A stretch of DNA of 49,223 nt from Candidatus Gottesmanbacteria bacterium RIFCSPLOWO2_01_FULL_42_22 (GTDB lineage: Bacteria > Patescibacteriota > Microgenomatia > 2-02-FULL-39-11). This document shows positions 32,373 through 41,146 of the stretch, piece after piece; position 1 is the stretch's first letter, and each line of letters opens with the position of its first letter. The translations under genes and the position numbers were made by a program. The notes under the pieces were generated by a model. That model had not been told where the DNA came from and made no database searches. It saw only the letters and a list, made by a program, of their open reading frames with translations. Location: contig MFJU01000027.1 in assembly GCA_001779315.1 (NCBI GenBank), forward strand, positions 1 through 49,223, written 5' to 3'.

Positions 32373-35276
32373 TTACTGCCAGGCCTCGCAAATCATTTTA
32401 AAATCGCAGAATGTACACCAGGGTCCGGTTTTAGCGTTAAACTGGCTGCTTTCAATTTCGCGGGCCACGGCGATAATTTTTTCCCGGGCGCCTTTTAGAT
32501 CTTCAGCAGTCCGACTCGATGATATTTTATCGCCGGTTGCCAAAAAGTAAAAAGACAGGACCACCTGCTCCGGTTTCCTATTATAGATTCCCAAGTCAGC
32601 GGCGGCAAGCGCGTAAACCGTCATCTGCAGATTTTTTTTAATCTCGTTTTCGGAGGGCACTTTGCCGGTTTTATAATCGATGATTTCTATTTTATTGCCG
32701 GCAAGTGAATCCACCCTGTCGATTTTTCCGCCAAGCTTTAATACAGGAGTCAGCTTTATACGGAAGAGTTTTTCCAGATCGCTGACTTTGGTTTTTGCAT
32801 CAAAGGTTTTAGAGAAAAAAGTGGAGAGCATCTCGTAACCTTTGGCTTTCATTTTCTCCTCATAATTTTTGGTACCGTAACCTAAAGGAATCCAAACCTG
32901 GTCCAGTATTCTCAACAGTATCTCTTCCGTCAGCTGTTCCCCTTTTTGAAAGCGTTCATAAAATTTCTGCAAGGCTAAATGCATGGATGAACCGAAGGAC
33001 GCGGCTGCAGACTGCGGTACCGGAATTTTAATTAAGTAGCGGTATTTATACTGCAGAGGGCAGGTCAGATAAGTCTCAATTTGCGAATAGGATAAATATT
33101 CAACCGGAGGACGTTTGACAGTCTCTTCTATTTCTTCTGTCTTTTGCCAATTTAAAAGGTTCAGCTGGTTGGCCTCCTGTTCCATTTTTGCCGGTTGTTT
33201 TCCCAAAGTTTCAGAAACATACGGAGATATCTTCCTTTCCCTTTTTCCCTCGCCGTAAAGATTTGCAGCGGTCAGGTAAAGCCTGTCGCGGGCACGGGTC
33301 GCCCCGACATAAAAAAGCCGGCGCTCTTCCTGAAGATGGTAATCCCCTTCCGGCAGTATCTCTTTTATCAAAGCATCGGGGATGGGAATTTTATCGCTTC
33401 TCTCCCTGGTCGGAAAGCGCTCGGCAACCAGATTAACCAGAAACACCACCGGAAATTCCAGCCCTTTGCTTGAATGAACGGTTAGGATATTGACTGCCGT
33501 ATTGCCCACCCAATCAGTATCAGCGGCCAGGGGACTTTCACCCAGCTCTATCGCCATGTCGATCCAGTCATTGACGGCAAAAATGGAAGCGTCATCGTGA
33601 TCGGTTTCATAAGATTTCAGTTTATCAAAAAAACGGGAGATATTGACCGCTTCTTTTTCCTCCAGGGATGTTTTGTATTCTGTCAGCTTTTGCAGAAGAC
33701 CGCTATCCTCCAGAAACGAGAATAGAATCTGGCCGGCCGTTTCGTTCCTGGCTTTTTGCAAATGGTTTTCAATCATGGCGGTAAATTTAATGACTGCCTG
33801 GACTGTTTTTTCCGATAAATAAGGCAGATAGAGGCGGTAATTACTGCGTAGGCTCCAGTGGTCCGGAATTTTCCGGTGATGCCCGCTTATTAAATCCAGA
33901 CTTTCATATAGGGACATACCCATCTTCCGGGAAAAATTCAGGATCGCGGAAAGGTCCCTGACTGCCATGTCGAATAAGGGCATGGAAATGACTCTGTACA
34001 AAGCGACTGAGTTGTCATTTTCCGCTAAAAATTTAAGATAGGCGATCAAATTTTTGACTTCTTTTTGTTTAAATAGCCTGCCCGGACCCAAAAACTGGTA
34101 AGGGATGCCTGCTCTTGCCAAAGCTCGGATAAAAGGTTCGGCGTGGTTATTAGCACGCAACAAAATGGCAAAATCAGACCAAGTGTTGCGGGAACCGGCC
34201 AGTTTTTTTATCTTTTTGACTACTGCCTCTGCTTCATCCTCGACCCTCTCCTGATAAATAAACTCAACTTCCTCGCCTTTGATCGATCTTTCGGCCGTCA
34301 GTTTTTTATCGATTTTTTCCTTGACCTCCAGCCTGTCCGGATTATTATTCTGGATCAGTTTGTAGGAAGCGGATAAAATGGCTTCGGAAGACCGGTAATT
34401 ACCGGTTAATACCACGATTTTCGATTCAGGATAAGTTTTCCGGAATTGGATGATATTGGAGACAGCCGCTCCCCGAAATCGGTAGATGGCCTGATCATCG
34501 TCGCCGACGACTGTAATATTTTTATGTCCGGCGGCCAAAAGTTCGATCAGTTGGTTTTGGGCATAATTGGTGTCCTGAAACTCATCAATCAGAATATATT
34601 TAAATTTTGCCTGATACTGTTTCAGGATGTTTTTCCGCTGCCGGAAAAGTTTTAAGCTTCCGGCTATCAGATCGGAAAAATCGATCAGCCCTCCTTTAAC
34701 TTTCAGTTCTTCATATTTTTGGTAGGCTTTAGAAAGTTCGAGATACTTGCCTTTCTCCACCTCCTCAAAAGTTGTTTTTTTTGCCCAATCAAAATACTGT
34801 TCGGGGGAAATATCCTCATCTTTCAGTCTGTTAAAATGGGTCAACAGGGCATCAATAAATTTACCGGGGTTGCCCAACGGCCGGAAATAATCCAATTCAA
34901 ATTGAAACAGATTTTTGCGGAAAAATATTATTGACTCGGCCTGAGTCATCAATTTAAACCCCGGATCAAGACCTATCTCCAAAGCTTCCTGCCTCAATAA
35001 CCTGTCTCCGAAAGAATGGAAAGTCATAATCCACATCTGAGTCAAACCGTATGGGAGAACCCGGTCAACCCTTTCTTCCATTTCCCTGGCCGCTTTTTCG
35101 GTGAAGGTCAAGGCCAGAATTTCCTGGGGTAAGGCTTTTTTATTCTCGATTAAATATCTGATCCTTTCGGTCACCACTGTTGTTTTACCGGTACCGGCCC
35201 CGGCAATGATCAAAAGTGGACCTGCCCCATGTTGGATCGCTTCCGATTGAGACTTATTAAAGACGGGATTATTCAC
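32373..35276 (-). CDS. UvrD-like helicase fused to a RecB-type nuclease (AddA/AdnB-like)
   Basis: 967 residues with GTG start. Helicase motifs: IAGAGTGKTTVVTERI (Walker A, about 25-40), TFTEKAAREMEE, LIDEFQDTN (II), GDDDQAIYRFRGA (III), TVHSSKGLEFPVVFLVNLV (V), FYVGATRARDRLYLT (VI). From about 720 the sequence VEYLSYSQIETYLTCPLQYKYRY begins a PD-(D/E)XK nuclease with GGKIDRVD and IEIIDYKTGK. A final WCTFCDFKMIC plus the earlier Cys in LTCPLQY makes a four-Cys iron-sulphur set as in AddB/AdnA. A single-protein end-resection machine is likely. In operon with rmuC, a VIT1-like gene and nif3. Confidence 0.92.
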   Translation of the reverse strand: MNNPVFNKSQSEAIQHGAGPLLIIAGAGTGKTTVVTERIRYLIENKKALPQEILALTFTEKAAREMEERVDRVLPYGLTQMWIMTFHSFGDRLLRQEALEIGLDPGFKLMTQAESIIFFRKNLFQFELDYFRPLGNPGKFIDALLTHFNRLKDEDISPEQYFDWAKKTTFEEVEKGKYLELSKAYQKYEELKVKGGLIDFSDLIAGSLKLFRQRKNILKQYQAKFKYILIDEFQDTNYAQNQLIELLAAGHKNITVVGDDDQAIYRFRGAAVSNIIQFRKTYPESKIVVLTGNYRSSEAILSASYKLIQNNNPDRLEVKEKIDKKLTAERSIKGEEVEFIYQERVEDEAEAVVKKIKKLAGSRNTWSDFAILLRANNHAEPFIRALARAGIPYQFLGPGRLFKQKEVKNLIAYLKFLAENDNSVALYRVISMPLFDMAVRDLSAILNFSRKMGMSLYESLDLISGHHRKIPDHWSLRSNYRLYLPYLSEKTVQAVIKFTAMIENHLQKARNETAGQILFSFLEDSGLLQKLTEYKTSLEEKEAVNISRFFDKLKSYETDHDDASIFAVNDWIDMAIELGESPLAADTDWVGNTAVNILTVHSSKGLEFPVVFLVNLVAERFPTRERSDKIPIPDALIKEILPEGDYHLQEERRLFYVGATRARDRLYLTAANLYGEGKRERKISPYVSETLGKQPAKMEQEANQLNLLNWQKTEEIEETVKRPPVEYLSYSQIETYLTCPLQYKYRYLIKIPVPQSAAASFGSSMHLALQKFYERFQKGEQLTEEILLRILDQVWIPLGYGTKNYEEKMKAKGYEMLSTFFSKTFDAKTKVSDLEKLFRIKLTPVLKLGGKIDRVDSLAGNKIEIIDYKTGKVPSENEIKKNLQMTVYALAAADLGIYNRKPEQVVLSFYFLATGDKISSSRTAEDLKGAREKIIAVAREIESSQFNAKTGPWCTFCDFKMICEAWQ

Positions 35277-36071
35277 TTATTGTATGTTGAATAGTTTGCC
35301 GACCAGGAATCCGGTCAAAGCAGATAACATGCCGATTGAGAGCATTTCCAGGCCGTTTATGAATAATTTCCTACCCAGGGTCTGCTTGGCTTTATAATAG
35401 CCGACGGCAAAAAGGGTCAAAGAGGAAATTATCAAAGAGAGAAAAATGGCAGTTTTAATTGGCAGGAAAAAAAACGGCAGGAGCGGAATAAATGAACCTA
35501 CCAATGCTGAAAAGCCTACTATTAAGGCTGACGGTAAAGCATCCTTACGGTTTACCTTATGCAGTTTAAGCTCCTGCTCCATCATCACTTTCAACCAGAC
35601 ATTACGGTTTCCCGAAATCTTAGTGACAATCTCTTCCAGAATATCCCCCGAAAAACCGTATGAGCGGTAAAGTTCCCTGACTTCTCCTTTTTCCCCGTCA
35701 GGAATTTTTTTTATTTCCCAACTCTCCCTTTCGACCTCTGACTGGTAAAAATCCGCTTCGGCGACGGTTGAAGTGTAGGCGACAGCTCCCATGGAGATGC
35801 TTTCGGCAAAAGTGGCTGCCAGACCGGCTACCAGAACAATACCGGTCTCGTTTGTGGCTGCAGCAACTCCCAAGATGACACCCAAAACATTGACCAAGCC
35901 GTCCTGGCCTCCTAAAATTATTTCCGGCAGGGTAAAACCTGCTCCTCTATGCCTTTCCGCATGTCTCAAATCTTCCCTGATACGGTGAGGCAGGTGTGAT
36001 CTGCGGATTTTTGCCTGATCATTGGATAAATAGCCTTCCCTGGCTTCCCGGAGGCGTCCGTTATTTTTCAT
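35277..36071 (-). CDS. VIT1/CCC1-family membrane transporter
   Basis: 264 residues. A charged N-terminal region of about 45 residues precedes a membrane domain with about five helices. The family core is visible: IILGGQDGLVNVLGVILGVAAATNETGIVLVAGLAATFAESISMGAVAYTSTVAEADFY (about 51-109). A cytoplasmic metal-binding-like loop (about 110-175) follows, then a final pair of helices (PSALIVGFSALVGSFIPLLPFF...). VIT1/CCC1 proteins carry Fe2+ or Mn2+ out of the cytosol. Overlaps rmuC by 4 nt (ATGA). Confidence 0.88.
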   Translation of the reverse strand: MKNNGRLREAREGYLSNDQAKIRRSHLPHRIREDLRHAERHRGAGFTLPEIILGGQDGLVNVLGVILGVAAATNETGIVLVAGLAATFAESISMGAVAYTSTVAEADFYQSEVERESWEIKKIPDGEKGEVRELYRSYGFSGDILEEIVTKISGNRNVWLKVMMEQELKLHKVNRKDALPSALIVGFSALVGSFIPLLPFFFLPIKTAIFLSLIISSLTLFAVGYYKAKQTLGRKLFINGLEMLSIGMLSALTGFLVGKLFNIQ

Positions 36072-37066
36072 ATCTTTTCCAATAATCCCATTTTACCCTG
36101 GACTTTCTGTCCCAGGGACATAAACCTGGTTTCAACCTGATGCATCTGATTATAAGCATTAGTCAAATGTTTTGACAAAACTCCCAGATTGTCCTGGACT
36201 TCAATATAATCTTTTTGGATGCCTCTGATTATTTTTAAAATTTCCCGGGCCTCCGTTTCAATCCTTTGCCCTTCCAAAGACATCAAAATTACTTTTAAAT
36301 AGGCGTAAAAAGTCATCGGCGAAACGGGTAAAACAGCTTTCGTTTGCGCGTAGTCGAAAAGCTCCGGACTGTTGACGATCTCATAATAGACAGCCTCGGA
36401 CGGCACATACATCAGGGCAAAATCAGTCGTCCCCTCATCCGTCAATATGTATTTTTTGGAAATTGTATCCAGATGCTTTTTGACGTCGGAAAGAAAACTT
36501 TTTGAGGCTGTTTTTCTTATTTCAGGATCGCGGCCTGCCGTCAATTTGCGGAAATTTTCCATGGGAAACTTGGCATCGACCGGTACCAGCCCGTTGACAG
36601 TTTTAATGGCTGCATCGACGATTGCCCCTGACTTAAAAGCGTACTGGAAATGAAAGCTTTGCTTCGGCAACATCTGGCCTAAGATTTCTTTGAGGATCTG
36701 TTCTCCGATATTACCCCGCAGTTTCGGACTTTTCAGAAATTCCGACAACTCCTTCATGTCGTGGCCGATTTCGCTCATTTCACCGATATTTTTCTGGACT
36801 TCGCTGATAAAGCGGGCGGCATTATCCAGTCTTTCATTTAAAGCTTTGGTTGATTGATTAAGGGTCGAAACAATGGTTTTACTCTGATCATCCAGTCTCT
36901 CATTTGTGCTTTTCAGCCAGGCCAGAAGGTCATCTGACGTCTGCCGTTTTTTTTCGAGATTGCCGATCCAGTAGCGGGTGACGAGGAGGACAACCAGTGT
37001 GGTTATTGAAAAGAAAATAAGGATGGCGGCAGTTTCCACGACTTCCCATTCTACTACCTCACACAC
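36068..37066 (-). CDS. rmuC: RmuC-family DNA recombination protein
   Basis: 332 residues: an N-terminal membrane helix (about 12-34), a coiled coil (about 36-110), then the nuclease-like RmuC domain with FLKSPKLRGNIGEQILKEILGQMLPK (about 113-138). IVDAAIKTVNGLVPVDAKFPMENF supplies the D and DxK of a PD-(D/E)XK centre. Start is GTG at 37066. RmuC limits inversions and acts in DNA repair; its fusion to the membrane is usual. It heads the operon with the VIT1-like, helicase-nuclease and Nif3 genes. Divergent to the small membrane gene at 37079. Confidence 0.9.
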   Translation of the reverse strand: MCEVVEWEVVETAAILIFFSITTLVVLLVTRYWIGNLEKKRQTSDDLLAWLKSTNERLDDQSKTIVSTLNQSTKALNERLDNAARFISEVQKNIGEMSEIGHDMKELSEFLKSPKLRGNIGEQILKEILGQMLPKQSFHFQYAFKSGAIVDAAIKTVNGLVPVDAKFPMENFRKLTAGRDPEIRKTASKSFLSDVKKHLDTISKKYILTDEGTTDFALMYVPSEAVYYEIVNSPELFDYAQTKAVLPVSPMTFYAYLKVILMSLEGQRIETEAREILKIIRGIQKDYIEVQDNLGVLSKHLTNAYNQMHQVETRFMSLGQKVQGKMGLLEKI

Positions 37067-37078
37067 TAAAATGAAAAC

Positions 37079-37384
37079 ATGAGAAGAAAAGCCCAGATCT
37101 TCCGTAAACTTCTGGCGGTTATTTTAGGCGTTGCCCTGATTGCCTATATTATTCTCGTTCCTCCGGCCTCAATTTTAAATATTCTTCTTTTTTATCTGTT
37201 ACTCTTTTCTAATCTGCTAAATCTGCTGTCCCTTTTTTTCGGACGAAAGCGAGGGATTTTCTATACATTATTAACAATTGTTTCCCTGCTGTTATCCCAG
37301 TTTAATCTTCTGAATATTTTCAATTTATTAATCCTGATCTCCTTAGCCGTAACTTCAGAAATTTATTTCAGGAAACACCGATAA
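37079..37384 (+). CDS. Small membrane protein, 101 aa
   Basis: Three or four hydrophobic helices (RKLLAVILGVALIAYIILV, ILNILLFYLLLFSNLLNLLSLFF, IFYTLLTIVSLLLSQFNLLNIFNLLILISLAV). Basic N-terminus and a short basic tail. Typical of a small conserved membrane protein in CPR genomes, function unknown. TAAAAT lies only 6 nt upstream of the ATG, so probably leaderless. It precedes metG by 21 nt. Confidence 0.7.
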   Translation: MRRKAQIFRKLLAVILGVALIAYIILVPPASILNILLFYLLLFSNLLNLLSLFFGRKRGIFYTLLTIVSLLLSQFNLLNIFNLLILISLAVTSEIYFRKHR

Positions 37385-37387
37385 TCC

Positions 37388-37396
37388 TGATATAAT
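37388..37396 (+). promoter_or_regulatory. Extended -10 box of metG
   Basis: TGATATAAT (37388-37396) is a perfect extended -10 element, 9 nt before the metG ATG at 37406. It predicts a leader of 3 nt or less. Confidence 0.6.
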
Positions 37397-37405
37397 ACCT
37401 ATCGC

Positions 37406-38836
37406 ATGAATAAGTATTATCTGACATCGGCCATTCCGTACGTGAATGCGGCTCCCCATATCGGGCATGCCCAGGAGTTTGTTTACGCTGACGTTATCCG
37501 CCGTTTCCAAAAAATACAAAAAAAAGATGTTTATTATTTATGCGGGGCAGATGAAAACGGCCTGAAAATCATTAGGGCCGCCGAGGAAAAAGGCATTGAT
37601 CCTTTAAAATTTACCGATAGCAACGGACGGAAATTCCTTGATTTGGCGGAAAAGCTTCAGGTTGAATTTAATGTCTGGCAAAGAGGATCAAATCCTAAAC
37701 ATCATCTCTCATCACAACTTTTATGGAAAAAATGTGCTGCAAACGGAGATATCTACAAGAAAAATTACAGCGGACTGTATTGTATCGGTTGTGAAACTTT
37801 TTACGCATCAGAGGAACTGGATGAAAACGGCGAGTGTTTTGAACACCCAGGCAGGAAACTGGAAAAGGTTACTGAAGAGAATTATTTTTTCCGGCTGTCA
37901 AAATACCAGGATTTTTTGACTGAGTTAATAACATCGGACAAACTTAAAATAACTCCTGATTTCAGAAAAAAAGAAACGCTTTCATTTATTAAACAGGGCC
38001 TCGATGATTTTTCCATCTCCAGAAGCCGCGCCCGGGCTAAGAATTGGGGGGTGGAAGTACCAGGAGATCCCAAGCAAATCATTTATGTCTGGTTTGACGC
38101 TTTGAATATTTACCAGTCAGGCATCGGTTTCGGCTATGATGAAAAAACTTATAACAAATACTGGCCGGCAAATTTACATGTTATCGGCAAAGGCATCTTA
38201 CGCTTCCATGCCGTTTATTGGCCGGCAATTCTTAAATCAGCAGGGCTTTCCCTTCCCGGTGCCCTTTTCATTCATGGTTATCTGACGGTTGAAGGTCAAA
38301 AAATGTCCAAGACAGTGGGCAATGTTGTCGATCCAATGGAAATCATCAAAAATTACAGCAGTGATAGTGTCCGTTATTACCTCTTGAGGGAAATTCCCTC
38401 CTATAACGACGGCGATTACTCCGAAAGAAGATTCAAAGAAGTCTATAATGCCGATCTGGCCAACGGATTAGGCAATCTGATTGCCAGGGTAGCAAAACTT
38501 TGCGAAAAAAATAAATTCGCTTTTAAAGCAAAAGTTTCGAAAGATGCTGGAATTTATCCTGAAGCGGCCGGATTTATCTTAGAATACCGGTTCAATGAAG
38601 CCTTAAGAATTATCTGGGAAAAAATCTCTGAAATCGATAAGCATATTAACCAGGAAACTCCCTGGAAATTGCAGGGAAATGCTTTGGATCAGGCTTTAAA
38701 ATATTACGTCAAAGAGATAATTACGATTGCCTGCAATTTGCAGCCTTTTCTTCCTCAGACTTCGGAAAAAATATTAGAACAGTTTACCGCTGCGGCAATC
38801 ACTTCGGAAAAATCTTTATTTCCCAGGATTACCTGA
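37406..38836 (+). CDS. metG: Methionyl-tRNA synthetase
   Basis: Charges tRNA-Met. 476 residues: the class I signature HIGH (18-21), one zinc knuckle CIGC with further Cys/His near GECFEHPG (about 130-160), VWFDALNIY (active-site region) and KMSKT (299-303). An anticodon-binding helical domain follows to the end. The C-terminal dimerisation (Trbp111-like) domain is missing, which is common in compact genomes. Followed directly (no gap) by tatD. Confidence 0.96.
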   Translation: MNKYYLTSAIPYVNAAPHIGHAQEFVYADVIRRFQKIQKKDVYYLCGADENGLKIIRAAEEKGIDPLKFTDSNGRKFLDLAEKLQVEFNVWQRGSNPKHHLSSQLLWKKCAANGDIYKKNYSGLYCIGCETFYASEELDENGECFEHPGRKLEKVTEENYFFRLSKYQDFLTELITSDKLKITPDFRKKETLSFIKQGLDDFSISRSRARAKNWGVEVPGDPKQIIYVWFDALNIYQSGIGFGYDEKTYNKYWPANLHVIGKGILRFHAVYWPAILKSAGLSLPGALFIHGYLTVEGQKMSKTVGNVVDPMEIIKNYSSDSVRYYLLREIPSYNDGDYSERRFKEVYNADLANGLGNLIARVAKLCEKNKFAFKAKVSKDAGIYPEAAGFILEYRFNEALRIIWEKISEIDKHINQETPWKLQGNALDQALKYYVKEIITIACNLQPFLPQTSEKILEQFTAAAITSEKSLFPRIT

Positions 38837-39643
38837 ATGCTCATCGACACACACTGCCATTTAAATTTCAAAGCTTTCAAAAAGGATTTAAAAGAGGTTA
38901 TCGGCAGGGCAAAAGCTGCCGCTGTCGAAAAAATCATCATTCCCGGAGCCAAAATTGATTCCAGTCAAAGAGCAGTCGAAATCGCCTCCTCTTATCCCCA
39001 AGCCTATGCCGCTGTCGGCATTCATCCCCATCATGCGGCTGAATTTGCCCATCATGAAAAAGAGGCGTTGCTACAGCTGGAGAAATTGGCGCAAAATAAT
39101 AAGACTGTCGCTATCGGCGAAATAGGCCTCGACCACTACCAGTATAAAAACTATCCGCCAATCGGAGAGGATTTAAAAGCACAGCAAATAAGCCTCCTGA
39201 AGCTTCAGCTCAATTTGGCAGTCGAAATGAAATTGCCGGTTATTCTCCATTGCCGGCAGGCGCATGATGTCATGCTTGAATTTCTGGAAAATTATTTAAA
39301 GGAAAAAACACTCAACGGTGTCTTCCATTGCTTTGACGGGAGTTTATCTCATTTGGAAAAAATACTTTCTTTAGGTTTTTACGTGGGCTTTGACGGAAAT
39401 TGTACCTATCCTGAAAATTCCCGGCTTGTCCAAGCTTTTTCCCAAATACCCCTTAAACGCCTCCTTATAGAAACAGATGCGCCTTTTTTAACCCCGATTC
39501 CACAGCAGGGCAACCGCAATGAACCTGCCTTTTTGGTCCATACTGCCCAATTTATGGCTTCAACATTGAAAATTGAAGCCGACGCATTTGCCGGGCAAAC
39601 TTCGGAAAATGCTGCCAGGCTGTTTAATCTTTCAGCCAAGTAG
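38837..39643 (+). CDS. tatD: TatD-family metal-dependent DNase
   Basis: 268 residues, full length. Metal ligands: IDTHCHL (HxH, about 3-8), VGIHPHHA, IGEIGLDHY (Glu), VILHCRQAH, GVFHCFDGS and ETDAPFLTP (Asp). Acts as a 3'-5' exonuclease or in tRNA/protein turnover. It starts at the base after the metG stop, an arrangement (metG-tatD) common in many bacteria. Confidence 0.94.
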   Translation: MLIDTHCHLNFKAFKKDLKEVIGRAKAAAVEKIIIPGAKIDSSQRAVEIASSYPQAYAAVGIHPHHAAEFAHHEKEALLQLEKLAQNNKTVAIGEIGLDHYQYKNYPPIGEDLKAQQISLLKLQLNLAVEMKLPVILHCRQAHDVMLEFLENYLKEKTLNGVFHCFDGSLSHLEKILSLGFYVGFDGNCTYPENSRLVQAFSQIPLKRLLIETDAPFLTPIPQQGNRNEPAFLVHTAQFMASTLKIEADAFAGQTSENAARLFNLSAK

Positions 39644-39646
39644 TGT

Positions 39647-39652
39647 TAAAAT
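39647..39652 (+). promoter_or_regulatory. -10 box of the glycosyltransferase operon
   Basis: TAAAAT ends 9 nt before the ATG at 39662. Predicted leader length is near zero. Confidence 0.4.
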
Positions 39653-39661
39653 AGGTCGACC

Positions 39662-41146
39662 ATGAACAGTCTGGTGAGCCGTTATCCCGCTCACTTCAAC
39701 CGTTTTTTTGAAATAATTTTTCCCCTGCTTACCTGGGGAATAATCACCCTGCCATTTTGGCTGTCGCCGTTTCACCCTGCAGTCGTAGCCTATTTTTTGC
39801 TGTCATTTAATGTCTATTTTTTCTATAAATCTCTAAGTGTCACCATTTACTCAACGCTTTCCTATCTGAAACTGCGACGCTTGAGTAAAATCAAATGGTT
39901 GCAATTAGCCAGGAAACATAGAGATTATGCCAAATGCCATCATGTCATTATCATAACCAATTACAGGGAAACAATAGACAAAGTCAGAAGAACTCTCGAT
40001 TACCTGGCCAAATCTGATTTTCCGCGTAACAGGATTTTGATTGTTTTGGCCATGGAAAAAAGGGAAGGTCTTGAAGCCAAAAAAAGGGCTGGTATATTGA
40101 TCGGCAAATTTAAAAAAAAATTCCTGCTGGTTACGGCCACATATCACCCGCAACTGAATGAAGAAGTTATCGGTAAAGCGAGCAACAGTACCTGGGCAGC
40201 CGAATTTATTTCCAAAGAAATCAGAAAACGCAAAATTAATCCTGATTTTGTAACTTTGACATCCTGCGATGCCGATTCGCTTGTTCCTCCCCAGTATTTT
40301 TCCTACCTGACATATCTCTTTCTTAATGATAAGGATAAGTATTACCATTTTTATTGGGCTCCGGTACTTTTATACAGCAACTTTTGGGAGGTGGCCTTGC
40401 CTGTCAGACTACAGGCAACAATTTCTTCAATTGTCAGATTGTCTACCCTTTCCAAATCGGAAAATCTGATCCAAATCTCCACTTATTCCCTGTCGTTAAG
40501 GCTTCTGGAAAATATCGGTTATTGGGATAAAGACATTATTCCCGAGGACTGGCATATTTTCCTGCAGGCCTTTTTTACTTATGGCGAGAAGGTTAAAACC
40601 CAGCCTATCTACCTGATCATTACCCGTGATGCCGTAAACAGCTATAGCTTTTGGCGATCGCTTAAATCAAGATATGAACAGGAAAAAAGATGGGCTTGGG
40701 GCATTACCGATATTCCTTATGCTTTATCCAAGTTCTTTACCACACCCCATATCCGCCTGGTGCCGAAATTTTTAAGAATCCTTTATATTATGGAGACTCA
40801 TTTATTTTGGCCGACATCCTTTTTTATCCTGACCTTGGGAGCTTATATCCTGCAGTTCGTCAATCCGGTTTTCTCAAGAACATCATTGGGCCATAACCTG
40901 CCGAAAATATCAGGGCTTCTTTTAACCGTAACGACGTTGTTTTTAACCATCCTGATTTTTATTGATGCCAAATCCAGACCGAAAAGGCCTGCCTCTTTTT
41001 CCATTGCCAAGACACCGCTTCTGGTCTTTCAATGGGTGCTCTTGCCTGTTGTTTCCTTTCTTTTGTCATCATTGCCGGCTTTGGAAGCGCATACCAGACT
41101 CCTGTTGGGCAAACGTTTAGAATACAAAGTGACGGAGAAAATATGA
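39662..41146 (+). CDS. Membrane-bound family 2-like glycosyltransferase
   Basis: 494 residues. Two N-terminal helices (about 16-65), a cytosolic GT-A domain (YAKCHHVIIITNYRE... onward), then four C-terminal helices from about 375. The active-site pattern includes SCDADS (about 200, the DxD), the ED in IPEDWHIF and the QxxRW motif in EQEKRWAWG, typical of processive GT2 enzymes such as cellulose or hyaluronan synthases. The sugar is unknown. Its stop overlaps the next glycosyltransferase start (ATGA). Confidence 0.85.
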   Translation: MNSLVSRYPAHFNRFFEIIFPLLTWGIITLPFWLSPFHPAVVAYFLLSFNVYFFYKSLSVTIYSTLSYLKLRRLSKIKWLQLARKHRDYAKCHHVIIITNYRETIDKVRRTLDYLAKSDFPRNRILIVLAMEKREGLEAKKRAGILIGKFKKKFLLVTATYHPQLNEEVIGKASNSTWAAEFISKEIRKRKINPDFVTLTSCDADSLVPPQYFSYLTYLFLNDKDKYYHFYWAPVLLYSNFWEVALPVRLQATISSIVRLSTLSKSENLIQISTYSLSLRLLENIGYWDKDIIPEDWHIFLQAFFTYGEKVKTQPIYLIITRDAVNSYSFWRSLKSRYEQEKRWAWGITDIPYALSKFFTTPHIRLVPKFLRILYIMETHLFWPTSFFILTLGAYILQFVNPVFSRTSLGHNLPKISGLLLTVTTLFLTILIFIDAKSRPKRPASFSIAKTPLLVFQWVLLPVVSFLLSSLPALEAHTRLLLGKRLEYKVTEKI

